DNA of 64,000 nt from the NCBI RefSeq assembly GCF_006335115.1, contig NZ_VDMJ01000005.1, forward strand, positions 170,573 through 234,572. The letters are read 5' to 3'. The DNA comes from Streptomyces sp. NP160 (lineage in GTDB: Bacteria; Actinomycetota; Actinomycetes; Actinomycetales; Quadrisphaeraceae). Below, one piece after another: positions 56,273 through 64,000 of this stretch (within the stretch, counting starts at the first letter, position 1; the number at the start of each line of letters is the position of its first letter). The notes beneath the pieces were generated by a model. It saw only the letters and a program-made list of their open reading frames with translations, was not told the origin of the DNA and made no database searches. The position numbers and the translations under genes were made by a program.

Positions 56273-58510
56273 TCAGGAGGGGGGCAGCACCCGCAGCGCC
56301 AGCACGGCCACGTCGTCGGCGGGGTGGTCGGGCAGCAGGCGCAGCAGCACCGCGTCGACCAGCGCCTCGAGGTCGAGCTCGTGGGCCCGCAGCGCCACCA
56401 GCTCGTCCTGGAGCCGGCGCAGCCCGGCGTCGAGCGGCTGCCCGCGCCGCTCGACCAGGCCGTCGGTGTACAGCAGCACGGTGGTGCCAGCGGCCAGGGA
56501 GGTGCGCAGCTCCTGGCGCGGCACCTCGGCCTTGACCCCCAGGAGGAGGTCGGTGGTCTCGCTGACCAGCGCGCGGACCTCGCCGTCGGGGCCGACGGCC
56601 ACCGGTGGCGGGTGGCCCGCGTTGGACCACACCAGCTCGCCGTCCTCCCAGCGAGCCACCAGCGCGGTGGCCGTGGTGTCGAGCCGGAGCACGGACATGA
56701 CGCGGTCGGTGCTGGCCAGCACGGCCGCCGGGCCGTCGTCCCCGGCGGCGCCCAGCGCCCTGACGATGGAGCGCAGCTGGGCCATGCCCGCCGCGGCCTG
56801 GGTGTCGTGCCCCATGACGTCGCCGATGGTGAGCACGACGGAGCCGCCCGGCTGCTCGAAGGCGTCGTAGAAGTCGCCGCCCACCTGGGCGGCCTCCGCC
56901 GCGGCGGCGTAGCGGACCGCGAGCTGCAGGCCCCTCGGCGCGGTGGGGCTGGTCAGGGTGAGGAGCGAGCGCTGGAGCCCCGCGGCCAGGTCGCGCTGCT
57001 GGCGGTACAGGCGGGCGGTGTCCAGCGACAGCCCGGCCCGGACGGCGATGTCGGCACCGAGCGCGATCTGGCCGGCGGTGAGCGGGCGGCTGCGGGGCCC
57101 GGTGCAGACCGTGAGCAGGCCCACGGTCCGGTCCCTGCCGCGCAGGGGGAACGTGGCCACCGACGAGGGGGCCAGCTCCCTGATGATCTCGCGGGCCTCG
57201 TCCACCAGGAGCTCCGACATGACGTCGACGGCGCTGGCGCTCGCGTCGGTGGGGACGTCGTCGTGGCGCGGCACGCCGTCCGCCAGGAGCCCGTTCAGGA
57301 CCTGCCTGCCCGCCGGGCTGAGCTGGCTGAGGCGCACGGCGCAGAAGCGCTCCAGCAGGGGCTGCGCGGCCGGGTCGGTGTGGGCGCACGCCACGTCGCG
57401 CAGGTCCCGGCCGGAGACGGTGCCGCGGCGGGCGGGACCGTCCGCGCCGACCTGGGCGCGCGCGTCGTCGCCGACGATCGCCAGGATCGCGAAGTCCCCG
57501 AGGTGCGGCAGGACGAGACCCGCCAGGCGGTGCATGGCCTGCTCGCCGTCGGTGGTGGAGCTCAGCTGTCGCGTGACCTCCGCGAGCAGCGCCAGCCGCT
57601 GGCGCGACTTCTCCGCCTCGGCGCGGGCCGCGCGCTCGGCGGCGAGCGCGCGGTCGCGCTCAGCGTCGGCGGCCACCCGCCCTGACACGTCGGTCTGGAT
57701 GCCCACCACGTGGGTGGTGCGGCCCTCCGCGTCGCGCACCGGGCTCAGGGCCAGCTGGTTCCAGAAGGCGGTCCCGTCCTTGCGGTGGTTCAGCAGCGTC
57801 ACCGTGAGCGACTCGCCCGCGCTGATGGCCTCGCGCAGCCGCTGGCGGACCGCCGGGTCGGTGTCGGGCCCCTGCAGGAAGCGGCAGTTGCGGCCCACGG
57901 CCTCCTCGAAGGCGTAGCCGGTGACGGCGGTGAAGGCCGGGTTGACCCAGACCAGTGCGCTGTCGGGGTGGGAGGCGTCGGCCACGGTGAAGGACAGGCC
58001 CGTGGCCAGCACCGCGGAGGAGCGCAGGGAGTCGCCGTCGGCGCCCTCGCCGAGGTGGGCGGCGACGGCCTGCTCCTGCACCGGGGTGCGGTCGCGCACG
58101 GGCAGCAGCACCACGAGGGCGTGACCGGTGAGGTTGGGCGCGTCGTCGAGGGGGAGGGCGACCACCCACAGGGGCTCGCGGCGGCTCCCCAGGTCGCTCG
58201 AGCGGGCCGCCGAGACGCCCTGCCCCGCGACCGGCTCGAAGCGGGCCACGCGCGAGAGCGGGTGGTCGGTCTGCGACAGCGGCTCCCCGTCGAGGTCGCG
58301 CAGGTCGGCCCGGCGCGACCACTCCTCCGTGCTCACGGGCAGCGGCAGGTCGGGGGCCACCTGCTGGGCCACCTCGTTGGCGTAGACGACCCGCTGGGAG
58401 GCCAGGTCGACCATGAGCACCGCGGCCGGGGCGTCGGGCCGGACCTCGGCGACGCCACCGGGCAGGGGAGGGCGGGCAGGGGCGTCCCCCGCGCTCTCCG
58501 ACCTCGCCAC
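56273..58510 (-). CDS. LOV-GAF-SpoIIE (PP2C) putative blue-light-controlled serine phosphatase
   Basis: 745 residues. An N-terminal PAS-like domain (about 20-135) precedes a LOV domain (about 165-278). The latter has the flavin-adduct motif GRNCRFLQG (Cys209), LLNHRKDG (Asn241), FWN (Asn251) and the terminal Gln in VGIQTDVSG (Gln272), all needed for FMN photochemistry. A coiled-coil linker (about 280-310), a GAF domain (315-490) and a PP2C/SpoIIE domain follow: GGDFYDAF, TIGDVMGHDTQAAAGMAQLR, NAGHPPPV, LLYTDGLVERRG, PADDVAVLALR. The output domain is close to that of the phosphatase at 12.5-15.1 kb. It probably dephosphorylates an anti-anti-sigma factor in response to blue light, feeding a SigB/F-like regulon. 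GTG has GGGAGG upstream. Confidence 0.9.
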   Translation of the reverse strand: MARSESAGDAPARPPLPGGVAEVRPDAPAAVLMVDLASQRVVYANEVAQQVAPDLPLPVSTEEWSRRADLRDLDGEPLSQTDHPLSRVARFEPVAGQGVSAARSSDLGSRREPLWVVALPLDDAPNLTGHALVVLLPVRDRTPVQEQAVAAHLGEGADGDSLRSSAVLATGLSFTVADASHPDSALVWVNPAFTAVTGYAFEEAVGRNCRFLQGPDTDPAVRQRLREAISAGESLTVTLLNHRKDGTAFWNQLALSPVRDAEGRTTHVVGIQTDVSGRVAADAERDRALAAERAARAEAEKSRQRLALLAEVTRQLSSTTDGEQAMHRLAGLVLPHLGDFAILAIVGDDARAQVGADGPARRGTVSGRDLRDVACAHTDPAAQPLLERFCAVRLSQLSPAGRQVLNGLLADGVPRHDDVPTDASASAVDVMSELLVDEAREIIRELAPSSVATFPLRGRDRTVGLLTVCTGPRSRPLTAGQIALGADIAVRAGLSLDTARLYRQQRDLAAGLQRSLLTLTSPTAPRGLQLAVRYAAAAEAAQVGGDFYDAFEQPGGSVVLTIGDVMGHDTQAAAGMAQLRSIVRALGAAGDDGPAAVLASTDRVMSVLRLDTTATALVARWEDGELVWSNAGHPPPVAVGPDGEVRALVSETTDLLLGVKAEVPRQELRTSLAAGTTVLLYTDGLVERRGQPLDAGLRRLQDELVALRAHELDLEALVDAVLLRLLPDHPADDVAVLALRVLPPS

Positions 58511-58526
58511 CTCCGACCTCCCGGTG

Positions 58527-58541
58527 CTGCTGCTGCTGCTG
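58527..58541. repeat. Five tandem CTG units in the leader of the LOV-phosphatase gene
   Basis: (CTG)5 on the plus strand, CAG on the transcribed minus strand, lies between the start codon region and a TAAGGC-like -10 further upstream. The rest of the 58511-58708 gap shows no gene. It is a short microsatellite of uncertain meaning. Confidence 0.4.
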
Positions 58542-58708
58542 GACCGGGCACAGCCTTACACCTCTGCAGCGGCCCTGGGAAACGGCCGCACGCCGGTGCC
58601 GCGCGCGTCCACCCGCGGTGCGCCCCGCGCTCGCGGTTCCCACTCCTCCCGCTGCGGCCCCGCGGACAGGGGCTTGAGCCGGCGGCCCGTCGTGCCGATG
58701 CCCGGAGG

Positions 58709-60406
58709 GTGACCACCACGGCCGTCCCGACGACGACGCCCCCGCCGGCCATGCCCCTGCCGACCGCCGCGCCGGACCGCGACCACGCCGGTGAGCGGGC
58801 CGGTGACCACGCCGGGGACCAGCGCGGCGTCCAGTTCGGCGCGACGCGCCGGGGACTGCGCGTGGCCTGGCTGCCGTCGCCCGGGCCCGTGCGCGCGCGC
58901 CTCGCCTTCCGCGTCGGCACCGCCGACGAGCGCCTTCCCGAGCGCGGCCTCACCCACCTCGTCACCCACCTCGCCCACCGCTTCACCGAGGTGGACCTCG
59001 AGGGGGGCGGCGGCCGCCCCTCGCAGGTGTGGCACGGGCCCTGCGCCTCCCCGCTCGAGGTCGCCTTCACCGCCGTCGGGGACGAGGACGACGTGCGCGA
59101 CCGGCTGGTCGCCCTCTGCGAGGGCCTGGCGTCCCTCGCGGAGGTCCTGCCCGAGGAGGTCGCCCACGAGGCGGGCCGCCTCGACGCGGAGGCCGACCTG
59201 CGCCCCGTCAGCAGCTGGGAGGCGCTCCGCACCGCGCGGCACGGCCTGCGCGGCTGGGGCCAGCTCACCACCGGCGAGCTGGCCGTGCCCTCCGCCGACG
59301 CGGCGGCGCTCACCCGCTGGGTCGAGCGCTGGTTCACCGCCGCCAACGCCGTCCTGGCGGTGTCCGGACCGCAGCCCCCCGCGTGGGTGCTGCCCCTGCT
59401 GTCCGGGGAGGCCGTGCCCGCCCCCGCCCCGGTGGTCCTGCCGCTGCAGCTCCCGGCACGCGTGGAGGGGCCCTCGGGCGCCGTGGCGGTCACGGCGCTC
59501 GCGGACGACGGCGCCGCCGCTCGCGCGGGGTGGTGGTGGCTGCACCACCTGGCGCTGGAGGAGCTGAGGGTGCGCGGCCTCGCCGCCGCCGACGTCGAGG
59601 TGGAGGTCACCGCGGTCGGCGGAGGACTCGTGGAGCTGGCCCTGGCGGTGCACGCCGGGGCCGACCCGGCCCAGGACGCGCTGCACGCGGTGCAGGACGC
59701 CACCGCCCGCGCCTGCAGCGAGGCGCTGCCCCTGGCCGAGCTCACCCGCTGGGCCTCCGACCTGCCCGTCCCCGACCCGGTCGCCGAGCTCGACGACCTG
59801 GCGCGCGCGTGGCTGCTGCACGGCGGGGTCGAGCCCCCCGCGGCGGCGCCCCGCGAGTCGCTGCGCGAGCAGGCCCGTGCGCTGCGCCCCGCCGACGTCC
59901 TCACCGCGCTGCGCTCCGCCCTCGGCACCGGCCTCCTGCTGGTGCCGCACGACGTCACCGCCCCGGCCGGCCTGCCCCTGGCGGTGCCCGCCGCGCCGAC
60001 CGCGTCCGCGGCGCTGCCCGGTGGCACGTGGGTGGGCGCGCGCGGCGGCTCCGCGCGCCTCGTCGTCGGCGAGGTGGGCGTCCAGGTGCACCACGAGGAC
60101 GGCTCCACCCCGACCGCCCGGTGGGAGACCGCCGTCGCGGTCCTGCACCGCGGCGGCGGGACCCGCGTGGTCGTCGACGTCACCGGCGCGGAGGTCGAGG
60201 TCGACCCCGCGGTGTGGGTCGACGGTCCCGCAGCGGTGGAGGTGCTCGACGCGCACGCCCCCGCCGGGCTCGTCGTCCCGCTGCCCGCCGGCGCGGCAGC
60301 GCTGGAAGAGCCCGCCCGCGCGGGGCGGCGGGACCGGGCGCTCGCGTCCCTGAGGGCTCTGGCCACCGTGCGCGTGGGCCGCCCCCGCGCCGGCCGCGGC
60401 GCCTGA
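58709..60406 (+). CDS. M16-peptidase-like protein lacking the catalytic glutamate
   Basis: About 565 residues. The region 40-250 has the fold pattern of an M16 (insulinase/processing-peptidase) N-domain: VAWLPSPGPVRARLAFRVGT, ERGLTHLVTHLAHRF, VAFTAVGDEDDVRDRLVALC, then WFTAANAVLAVSGPQPPAWV. In active enzymes the zinc motif is HxxEH; here residues 83-87 read HLVTH, so the catalytic Glu is Thr and the protein should be proteolytically inactive. The C-terminal 300 residues are less conserved. It stands alone, without an active M16 partner. The start is uncertain (GTG 58709 or ATG 58751); no signal peptide is seen. Confidence 0.75.
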   Translation: MTTTAVPTTTPPPAMPLPTAAPDRDHAGERAGDHAGDQRGVQFGATRRGLRVAWLPSPGPVRARLAFRVGTADERLPERGLTHLVTHLAHRFTEVDLEGGGGRPSQVWHGPCASPLEVAFTAVGDEDDVRDRLVALCEGLASLAEVLPEEVAHEAGRLDAEADLRPVSSWEALRTARHGLRGWGQLTTGELAVPSADAAALTRWVERWFTAANAVLAVSGPQPPAWVLPLLSGEAVPAPAPVVLPLQLPARVEGPSGAVAVTALADDGAAARAGWWWLHHLALEELRVRGLAAADVEVEVTAVGGGLVELALAVHAGADPAQDALHAVQDATARACSEALPLAELTRWASDLPVPDPVAELDDLARAWLLHGGVEPPAAAPRESLREQARALRPADVLTALRSALGTGLLLVPHDVTAPAGLPLAVPAAPTASAALPGGTWVGARGGSARLVVGEVGVQVHHEDGSTPTARWETAVAVLHRGGGTRVVVDVTGAEVEVDPAVWVDGPAAVEVLDAHAPAGLVVPLPAGAAALEEPARAGRRDRALASLRALATVRVGRPRAGRGA

Positions 60407-60469
60407 CCCGCCCCCGGCCGAGGGCCGCCCCCCTCCCCGCTCCGGTGGCGGGTGGGCCAGGCTCGGTGC

Positions 60470-61504
60470 ATGCGACTGGTGCACATCGGGCTCGGCGGGT
60501 GGGGCAGGGACTGGGAGCGCACCGTGCTCCCGAGGGTCCCGGAGGTCGAGCGGGTGGCCGTGGTCGAGCCCGACCGGGCGGGTCTGGCGGCCTTCCAGCG
60601 GGCCCACGACCTCCCCGACGCGGCGTGCGCCACCTCGCTGGAGCAGGCGCTGCGCCAGGTGGAGGCCGACGGCGTGCTCGTCACCGCCCCCGTCGGTGCG
60701 CACGTGCCGCTGGCCCTGGAGGCGCTCGAGGCGGGCCTGCACGTCCTGGTGGAGAAGCCGTTCGCGCCCACGGCCGCCGAGGCGCTGACGGCCGTGGCCA
60801 GGGCCGAGCAGCTCGGCCTGGTGCTGCAGGTCAGCCAGAACTACCGCTTCTACCCGGGTCCGCGAGCGGCCCGGGACCTGCTGCGCGGCGGGGACCTCGG
60901 AGGCCTCTCGGGCGTCGCCGTCGACTTCCGCAAGTGGTCCAACGACGCGCCGGTCGAGACCACGCCGCACTACCGCTTCCCCCAGCCGCTCCTGGTCGAC
61001 ATGGCGATCCACCACGTCGACCTGCTGCGCTTCGTCACGGGGCGCGAGGTCGAGCGGGTGCACGCGGTGACCTCCTCCCCGCCGTGGAGCCGCTTCGCCG
61101 AGCCCCCCGTCGCGTCCGTGCTGCTCGAGCTGACGGGGGGGCTCGTGGCCAGCTACCGCGGCAGCTGGCTCTCGCGGGGCCGTCCGACCCCCTGGGCGGG
61201 GGAGTGGAGCATCACCGGCGAGCGGGGGGAGCTCCAGCTGGCCAGTCGGCACGGCGGGGACGAGCCTCCGGCTGACGACTCGCTGGTCCTGCGCGGCCCC
61301 GACGGAGCCGAGACCGCCCTGCCCCTGCGGGTGCCGGCGCTGTGGGGGCGCGCCGCGGGCCTGCAGCAGTTCGCGCGCGCCGCCGCGGGCGGTCCGCCGC
61401 CCGAGGTGACGGGGCGCGACAACCTCGCGAGCCTGGCCGCGGTGGAGGCCGCGGTCCGCTCGTCGCAGACGGGACTCGTCGAGGACGTCGTCGTCCCCCG
61501 CTGA
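60470..61504 (+). CDS. Gfo/Idh/MocA-family oxidoreductase
   Basis: 344 residues. The Rossmann start [20 protein letters not shown] is followed by the signature [20 protein letters not shown], the substrate-domain pattern [20 protein letters not shown], and [20 protein letters not shown] with the catalytic Asp/His. It is unrelated in detail to the paralogue at 45.6-46.7 kb. ATG 60470 follows a CAGGCT hexamer by 6 nt, so it may be leaderless. The sugar or inositol substrate is unknown. Confidence 0.9.
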   Translation: MRLVHIGLGGWGRDWERTVLPRVPEVERVAVVEPDRAGLAAFQRAHDLPDAACATSLEQALRQVEADGVLVTAPVGAHVPLALEALEAGLHVLVEKPFAPTAAEALTAVARAEQLGLVLQVSQNYRFYPGPRAARDLLRGGDLGGLSGVAVDFRKWSNDAPVETTPHYRFPQPLLVDMAIHHVDLLRFVTGREVERVHAVTSSPPWSRFAEPPVASVLLELTGGLVASYRGSWLSRGRPTPWAGEWSITGERGELQLASRHGGDEPPADDSLVLRGPDGAETALPLRVPALWGRAAGLQQFARAAAGGPPPEVTGRDNLASLAAVEAAVRSSQTGLVEDVVVPR

Positions 61505-61517
61505 GGCTCGCCGCAGA

Positions 61518-61532
61518 TACCCCCCGGGGGTA
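61518..61532. promoter_or_regulatory. CsoR-type copper operator before the copper ATPase gene
   Basis: TACCCCCCGGGGGTA is a perfect 7-1-7 palindrome matching the TACCCC/GGGGTA core of CsoR operators. It overlaps the probable -10 box TACCCT (61531-61536), so apo-CsoR would block the promoter and copper would relieve it. Confidence 0.75.
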
Positions 61533-61536
61533 CCCT
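61531..61536 (+). promoter_or_regulatory. -10 box TACCCT of copA (leaderless start)
   Basis: TACCCT ends 6 nt before GTG 61543 and shares its first two bases with the CsoR-type palindrome. Confidence 0.55.
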
Positions 61537-61542
61537 GGTGGG

Positions 61543-63894
61543 GTGGCTGAGCACGAGCACGCACCCACGAGCACCGCCGAGCGCGGCGCTGGCGCCGCGA
61601 CCGACCCCGTCTGCGGCATGACCGTCGACCCCGACGGCCCGCTGACCGCCGAGCGCGACGGCCAGCGGCACGCCTTCTGCTCCGAGCACTGCCGCACCCG
61701 GTTCCTCGCGGGCGACGGCGGCGCGGCGCCCCACGACCGCGGCGGGCACGAGCACCCGGCGGCCACGTACACGTGCCCCATGCACCCGGAGGTGCGCCAG
61801 CAGGGCCCCGGGAGCTGCCCGGAGTGCGGCATGGCCCTGGAGCCGGTGGAGGTCACCGCGGATGCGGGCCCCAACCCCGAGCTCGCCGACATGACGCGCC
61901 GACTGCGGGTCGCGGCGGTGCTGGCCGGGCTCGTCGTCGTCCTCGAGATGGGCTCCCACCTCGTGCCGGCCGTGCACGACGTCCTGCCCCCGGGGCCCTC
62001 GGCCTGGGTGCAGCTGGTGCTCGCCACCCCGGTGGTGCTGTGGGCGGGCTGGCCCTTCCTCCGGCGCGGCTGGACGTCCGTGCGCACGCGCCGGCTCAAC
62101 ATGTTCACGCTCATCGCCCTCGGCGTGGGCGTCGCGTGGCTGTACAGCGTCGTCGCGACCGTCGCCCCGGGTGCCTTCCCGCCGGAGCTGCGCGGCGAGG
62201 GCGGGCGGCCCGACGTCTACTTCGAGCCCGCCGCGGTCATCGTCGCGCTGGTGCTGGTCGGCCAGGTGCTCGAGCTTCGGGCGCGCGAGCGGACCTCCGG
62301 CGCGGTGCGCGCGCTGCTCGGGCTGGCCCCGCCGACGGCGGTGCGCGTCACCCCGCGCACGGCCTGCGGCCACGGCGGCGAGGAGGTCGAGGTCGCGCTG
62401 GAGCAGGTGGCCGTGGGCGACCTCCTCCGCGTGCGCCCCGGGGAGCGCGTCCCGGTGGACGGCGTCGTCGTCGAGGGCCGCGCCAGCGTGGACGAGTCCG
62501 TGGTCACGGGCGAGCCGATGCCGGTCACCAAGGCCGAGGGCGACGCCGTGGTCGGCGGCACCACGGCCTCCGGCGGAGGTTTCGTCATGCGCGCCGAGGG
62601 CGTCGGTCGCGACACCGTGCTCGCCCGCATCGTCGCGTCGGTCCAGGAGGCGCAGCGCTCCAGGGCCCCGGTGCAGCGCGTGGCGGACAGGGTCTCGGCG
62701 GTCTTCGTGCCCGTCGTCGTGGCGGTGGCGCTGGCGGCCTTCCTGGTGTGGGCGCTGGTGGGGCCCGAGCCCCGGCTGCCCCACGCCCTGGTCGTCGCGG
62801 TCTCCGTGCTGATCATCGCCTGCCCGTGCGCGCTCGGGCTGGCCACACCGATGTCGATCGGCGTGGGGGTGGGGCGCGGCGCGCAGCTCGGCGTCCTGGT
62901 GCGCGACGCGGAGGCCCTCGAGCGCCTGGAGCGCGTCGACGTCGTGGTCCTGGACAAGACGGGGACGCTGACCGAGGGCCGCCCCTCCGCAGCGCTCGTG
63001 GTGACGGGTGCCGCCTTCGACGACGACGACGTGCTGCGCTGGGCCGCTGCCGCCGAGCGGGGCAGCGAGCACCCGCTGGCCCGCGCCGTCACGGAGGCGG
63101 CCGGCGGACGGGAGCTGGACGTGCCGCCGGCGGAGCACTTCGAGGCCCCCGCCGGGCGCGGTGTCCGGGCGGTGGTCGAGGGGCGGCGCGTCCTGGTGGG
63201 GAGTCCCCGCTTCCTGCAGGAGGAGGGGGCGGCCGGCGCGGAGGCCTTCGAGGCCGAGGTCGCCGCGGTGCGGTCCGACGGGGGCACCGCGGTGCTCGTC
63301 GCCGTCGACGGCGAGGCCGCCGGCGTGCTCGCCGTCACCGACCGGGTGCGCGAGAGCACCCCCGCTGCCCTGCGGGCGCTGCGGGACCAGGGCCTCGAGG
63401 TGGTGATGCTCACCGGTGACGCCCGGGCGACCGCCGAGGCCGTGGCCCGTGAGCTCGGTGTGGAGCGCGTCGAGGCCGAGGTCCGCCCCGAGGACAAGGC
63501 AGCCGCGGTGCGGGCCCTGCGCGAGCAGGGACGCGTCGTGGCCATGGTCGGGGACGGCGTCAACGACGCACCCGCCCTGGCGGCTGCCGACGTCGGCGTG
63601 GCCATGGGGTCCGGGACGGACGTCGCCGTGGAGGGCGCCGGGGTGGTGCTGCTGCACAGCGACCTGCGTGCTCTGGTGCGGGCGCGGGCGCTGTCCCGGG
63701 CCACCATGCGCAACATCCGGCAGAACCTCGCCTTCGCCTTCGCCTACAACGGCGCGGGCATCCCGCTCGCGGCCGGGGTGCTGTACCCGGTGGTGGGCGT
63801 CCTGCTCACCCCCGAGGTGGCGGCAGCCGCCATGGCCCTCAGCTCCGTGAGCGTGATCGGCAACGCGCTGAGGCTGCGCCACGCGTCCCTCTGA
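61543..63894 (+). CDS. copA: P1B-type copper-exporting ATPase with YHS and heavy-metal-binding N-domains
   Basis: 783 residues. An N-terminal YHS domain (about 20-56; [26 protein letters not shown]) is followed by a heavy-metal-binding domain (76-102; [20 protein letters not shown]). This replaces the usual ferredoxin-like CxxC domain. The P-type core has VVTGEPMPV, the ion-site [10 protein letters not shown], phosphorylated Asp in [27 protein letters not shown] and [20 protein letters not shown]. The last helices carry [20 protein letters not shown] and [15 protein letters not shown], typical of Cu+ pumps. Start GTG 61543 is set by the promoter and N-domain; the frame is open upstream inside the MocA gene. 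It exports copper under probable CsoR control; csoR is not in the window. Confidence 0.94.
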   Translation: MAEHEHAPTSTAERGAGAATDPVCGMTVDPDGPLTAERDGQRHAFCSEHCRTRFLAGDGGAAPHDRGGHEHPAATYTCPMHPEVRQQGPGSCPECGMALEPVEVTADAGPNPELADMTRRLRVAAVLAGLVVVLEMGSHLVPAVHDVLPPGPSAWVQLVLATPVVLWAGWPFLRRGWTSVRTRRLNMFTLIALGVGVAWLYSVVATVAPGAFPPELRGEGGRPDVYFEPAAVIVALVLVGQVLELRARERTSGAVRALLGLAPPTAVRVTPRTACGHGGEEVEVALEQVAVGDLLRVRPGERVPVDGVVVEGRASVDESVVTGEPMPVTKAEGDAVVGGTTASGGGFVMRAEGVGRDTVLARIVASVQEAQRSRAPVQRVADRVSAVFVPVVVAVALAAFLVWALVGPEPRLPHALVVAVSVLIIACPCALGLATPMSIGVGVGRGAQLGVLVRDAEALERLERVDVVVLDKTGTLTEGRPSAALVVTGAAFDDDDVLRWAAAAERGSEHPLARAVTEAAGGRELDVPPAEHFEAPAGRGVRAVVEGRRVLVGSPRFLQEEGAAGAEAFEAEVAAVRSDGGTAVLVAVDGEAAGVLAVTDRVRESTPAALRALRDQGLEVVMLTGDARATAEAVARELGVERVEAEVRPEDKAAAVRALREQGRVVAMVGDGVNDAPALAAADVGVAMGSGTDVAVEGAGVVLLHSDLRALVRARALSRATMRNIRQNLAFAFAYNGAGIPLAAGVLYPVVGVLLTPEVAAAAMALSSVSVIGNALRLRHASL

Positions 63895-63936
63895 GGGGGG
63901 CCCGGCGGTGCCCTTCGGCGTTGTTGCTGGTCAGGG

Positions 63937-63966
63937 TGGTGTTGGGGGGGCGATTTGGTGTTGGGG
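63937..63966. repeat. Direct repeat of TGGTGTTGGGG in G/T-rich DNA
   Basis: Two identical 11-bp copies (63937-63947 and 63956-63966, 19 bp apart) lie in a stretch with extreme G/T strand bias beginning near 63919. It differs in composition from everything else in the window. Confidence 0.5.
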
Positions 63967-63983
63967 TGGGGCGGGGGTAGTGT
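63955..63983 (+). promoter_or_regulatory. Promoter candidate reading out of the window
   Basis: TTGGTG (63955-63960) and TAGTGT (63978-63983) are separated by 17 nt. The following bases GTTTCATCTCGCTTCCGGA run to the window end, so the gene it serves is not visible. Confidence 0.5.
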
Positions 63984-64000
63984 TTCATCTCGCTTCCGGA

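Overview
The window is chromosomal DNA from a very high-GC actinobacterium. The signs are pervasive GTG starts, 4-nt GTGA/ATGA gene overlaps, a short SRP RNA followed by dnaX and recR, the upp / tadA-associated / tadA block, and a lone MsiK-type sugar ATPase. Gene content and style suggest a Kineosporiales- or Micrococcales-like lineage, but the genus is inference. I see no transposase, integrase, phage gene, rRNA or CRISPR array. Coding density is high: the longest gene-free stretches are about 270 nt (12262-12531), 208 nt (43395-43602), 200 nt (11594-11793) and 198 nt (58511-58708), and each is described under features.

Layout. 1-6078 (minus): a zinc-uptake module (zur, then znuA-znuC-znuB behind a Zur box) continuing into a PrmC-like methyltransferase and two CNNM/CBS membrane proteins. 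6.2-12.3 kb: a GlsB-type membrane protein, amylosucrase, a DoxX-like protein, an HMCES/YedK DNA-protein crosslink protein and a YihY/BrkB membrane protein. 12.3-25 kb: signalling and stress genes. These are a GAF/PAS SpoIIE-type phosphatase, an unusual DNA-glycosylase fusion, two small proteins, a SigB/F-type sigma factor, upp, tadA with its partner, tRNA-Ser(CGA), a divergent pair of PspC proteins (one a histidine kinase with a LuxR-type regulator), and a GGDEF-EAL protein. 25-36.9 kb: housekeeping genes (tRNA-Ser(GGA), SRP RNA, dnaX, recR), the MsiK/UgpC ATPase, otsA-otsB, a membrane Ser/Thr kinase, and a DsbA/VKOR disulfide pair.

36.9-53.3 kb is a carbohydrate island. It holds a LacI regulator, a GH127 beta-L-arabinofuranosidase and an ABC importer with no ATPase of its own (probably served by the ATPase at 29.6-30.7 kb). 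These are followed by an MFS exporter, ThuA and Gfo/Idh/MocA proteins, a TetR regulator with a perfect 20-bp palindrome before an SDR, an ABM-SDR pair, ribokinase, aspartate ammonia-lyase and a sugar isomerase. 53.3-64 kb: a GNAT protein, an aldo/keto reductase, a repeat protein, a LOV-GAF-SpoIIE putative blue-light phosphatase, a catalytically dead M16-like protein, a second MocA protein, and a YHS-domain copper ATPase under a CsoR-type operator.

Cross-cutting signals: (i) at least nine genes have a -10 hexamer ending 6-8 nt before the start codon, the signature of leaderless mRNAs; (ii) most convergent gene pairs end within a few bases of each other, and the two with real gaps hold hairpins; (iii) tadA has no ATG/GTG/TTG that could give a complete protein and probably starts at a CTG coupled to the upstream stop. 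All functional names rest on reading motifs by eye, not on database searches.
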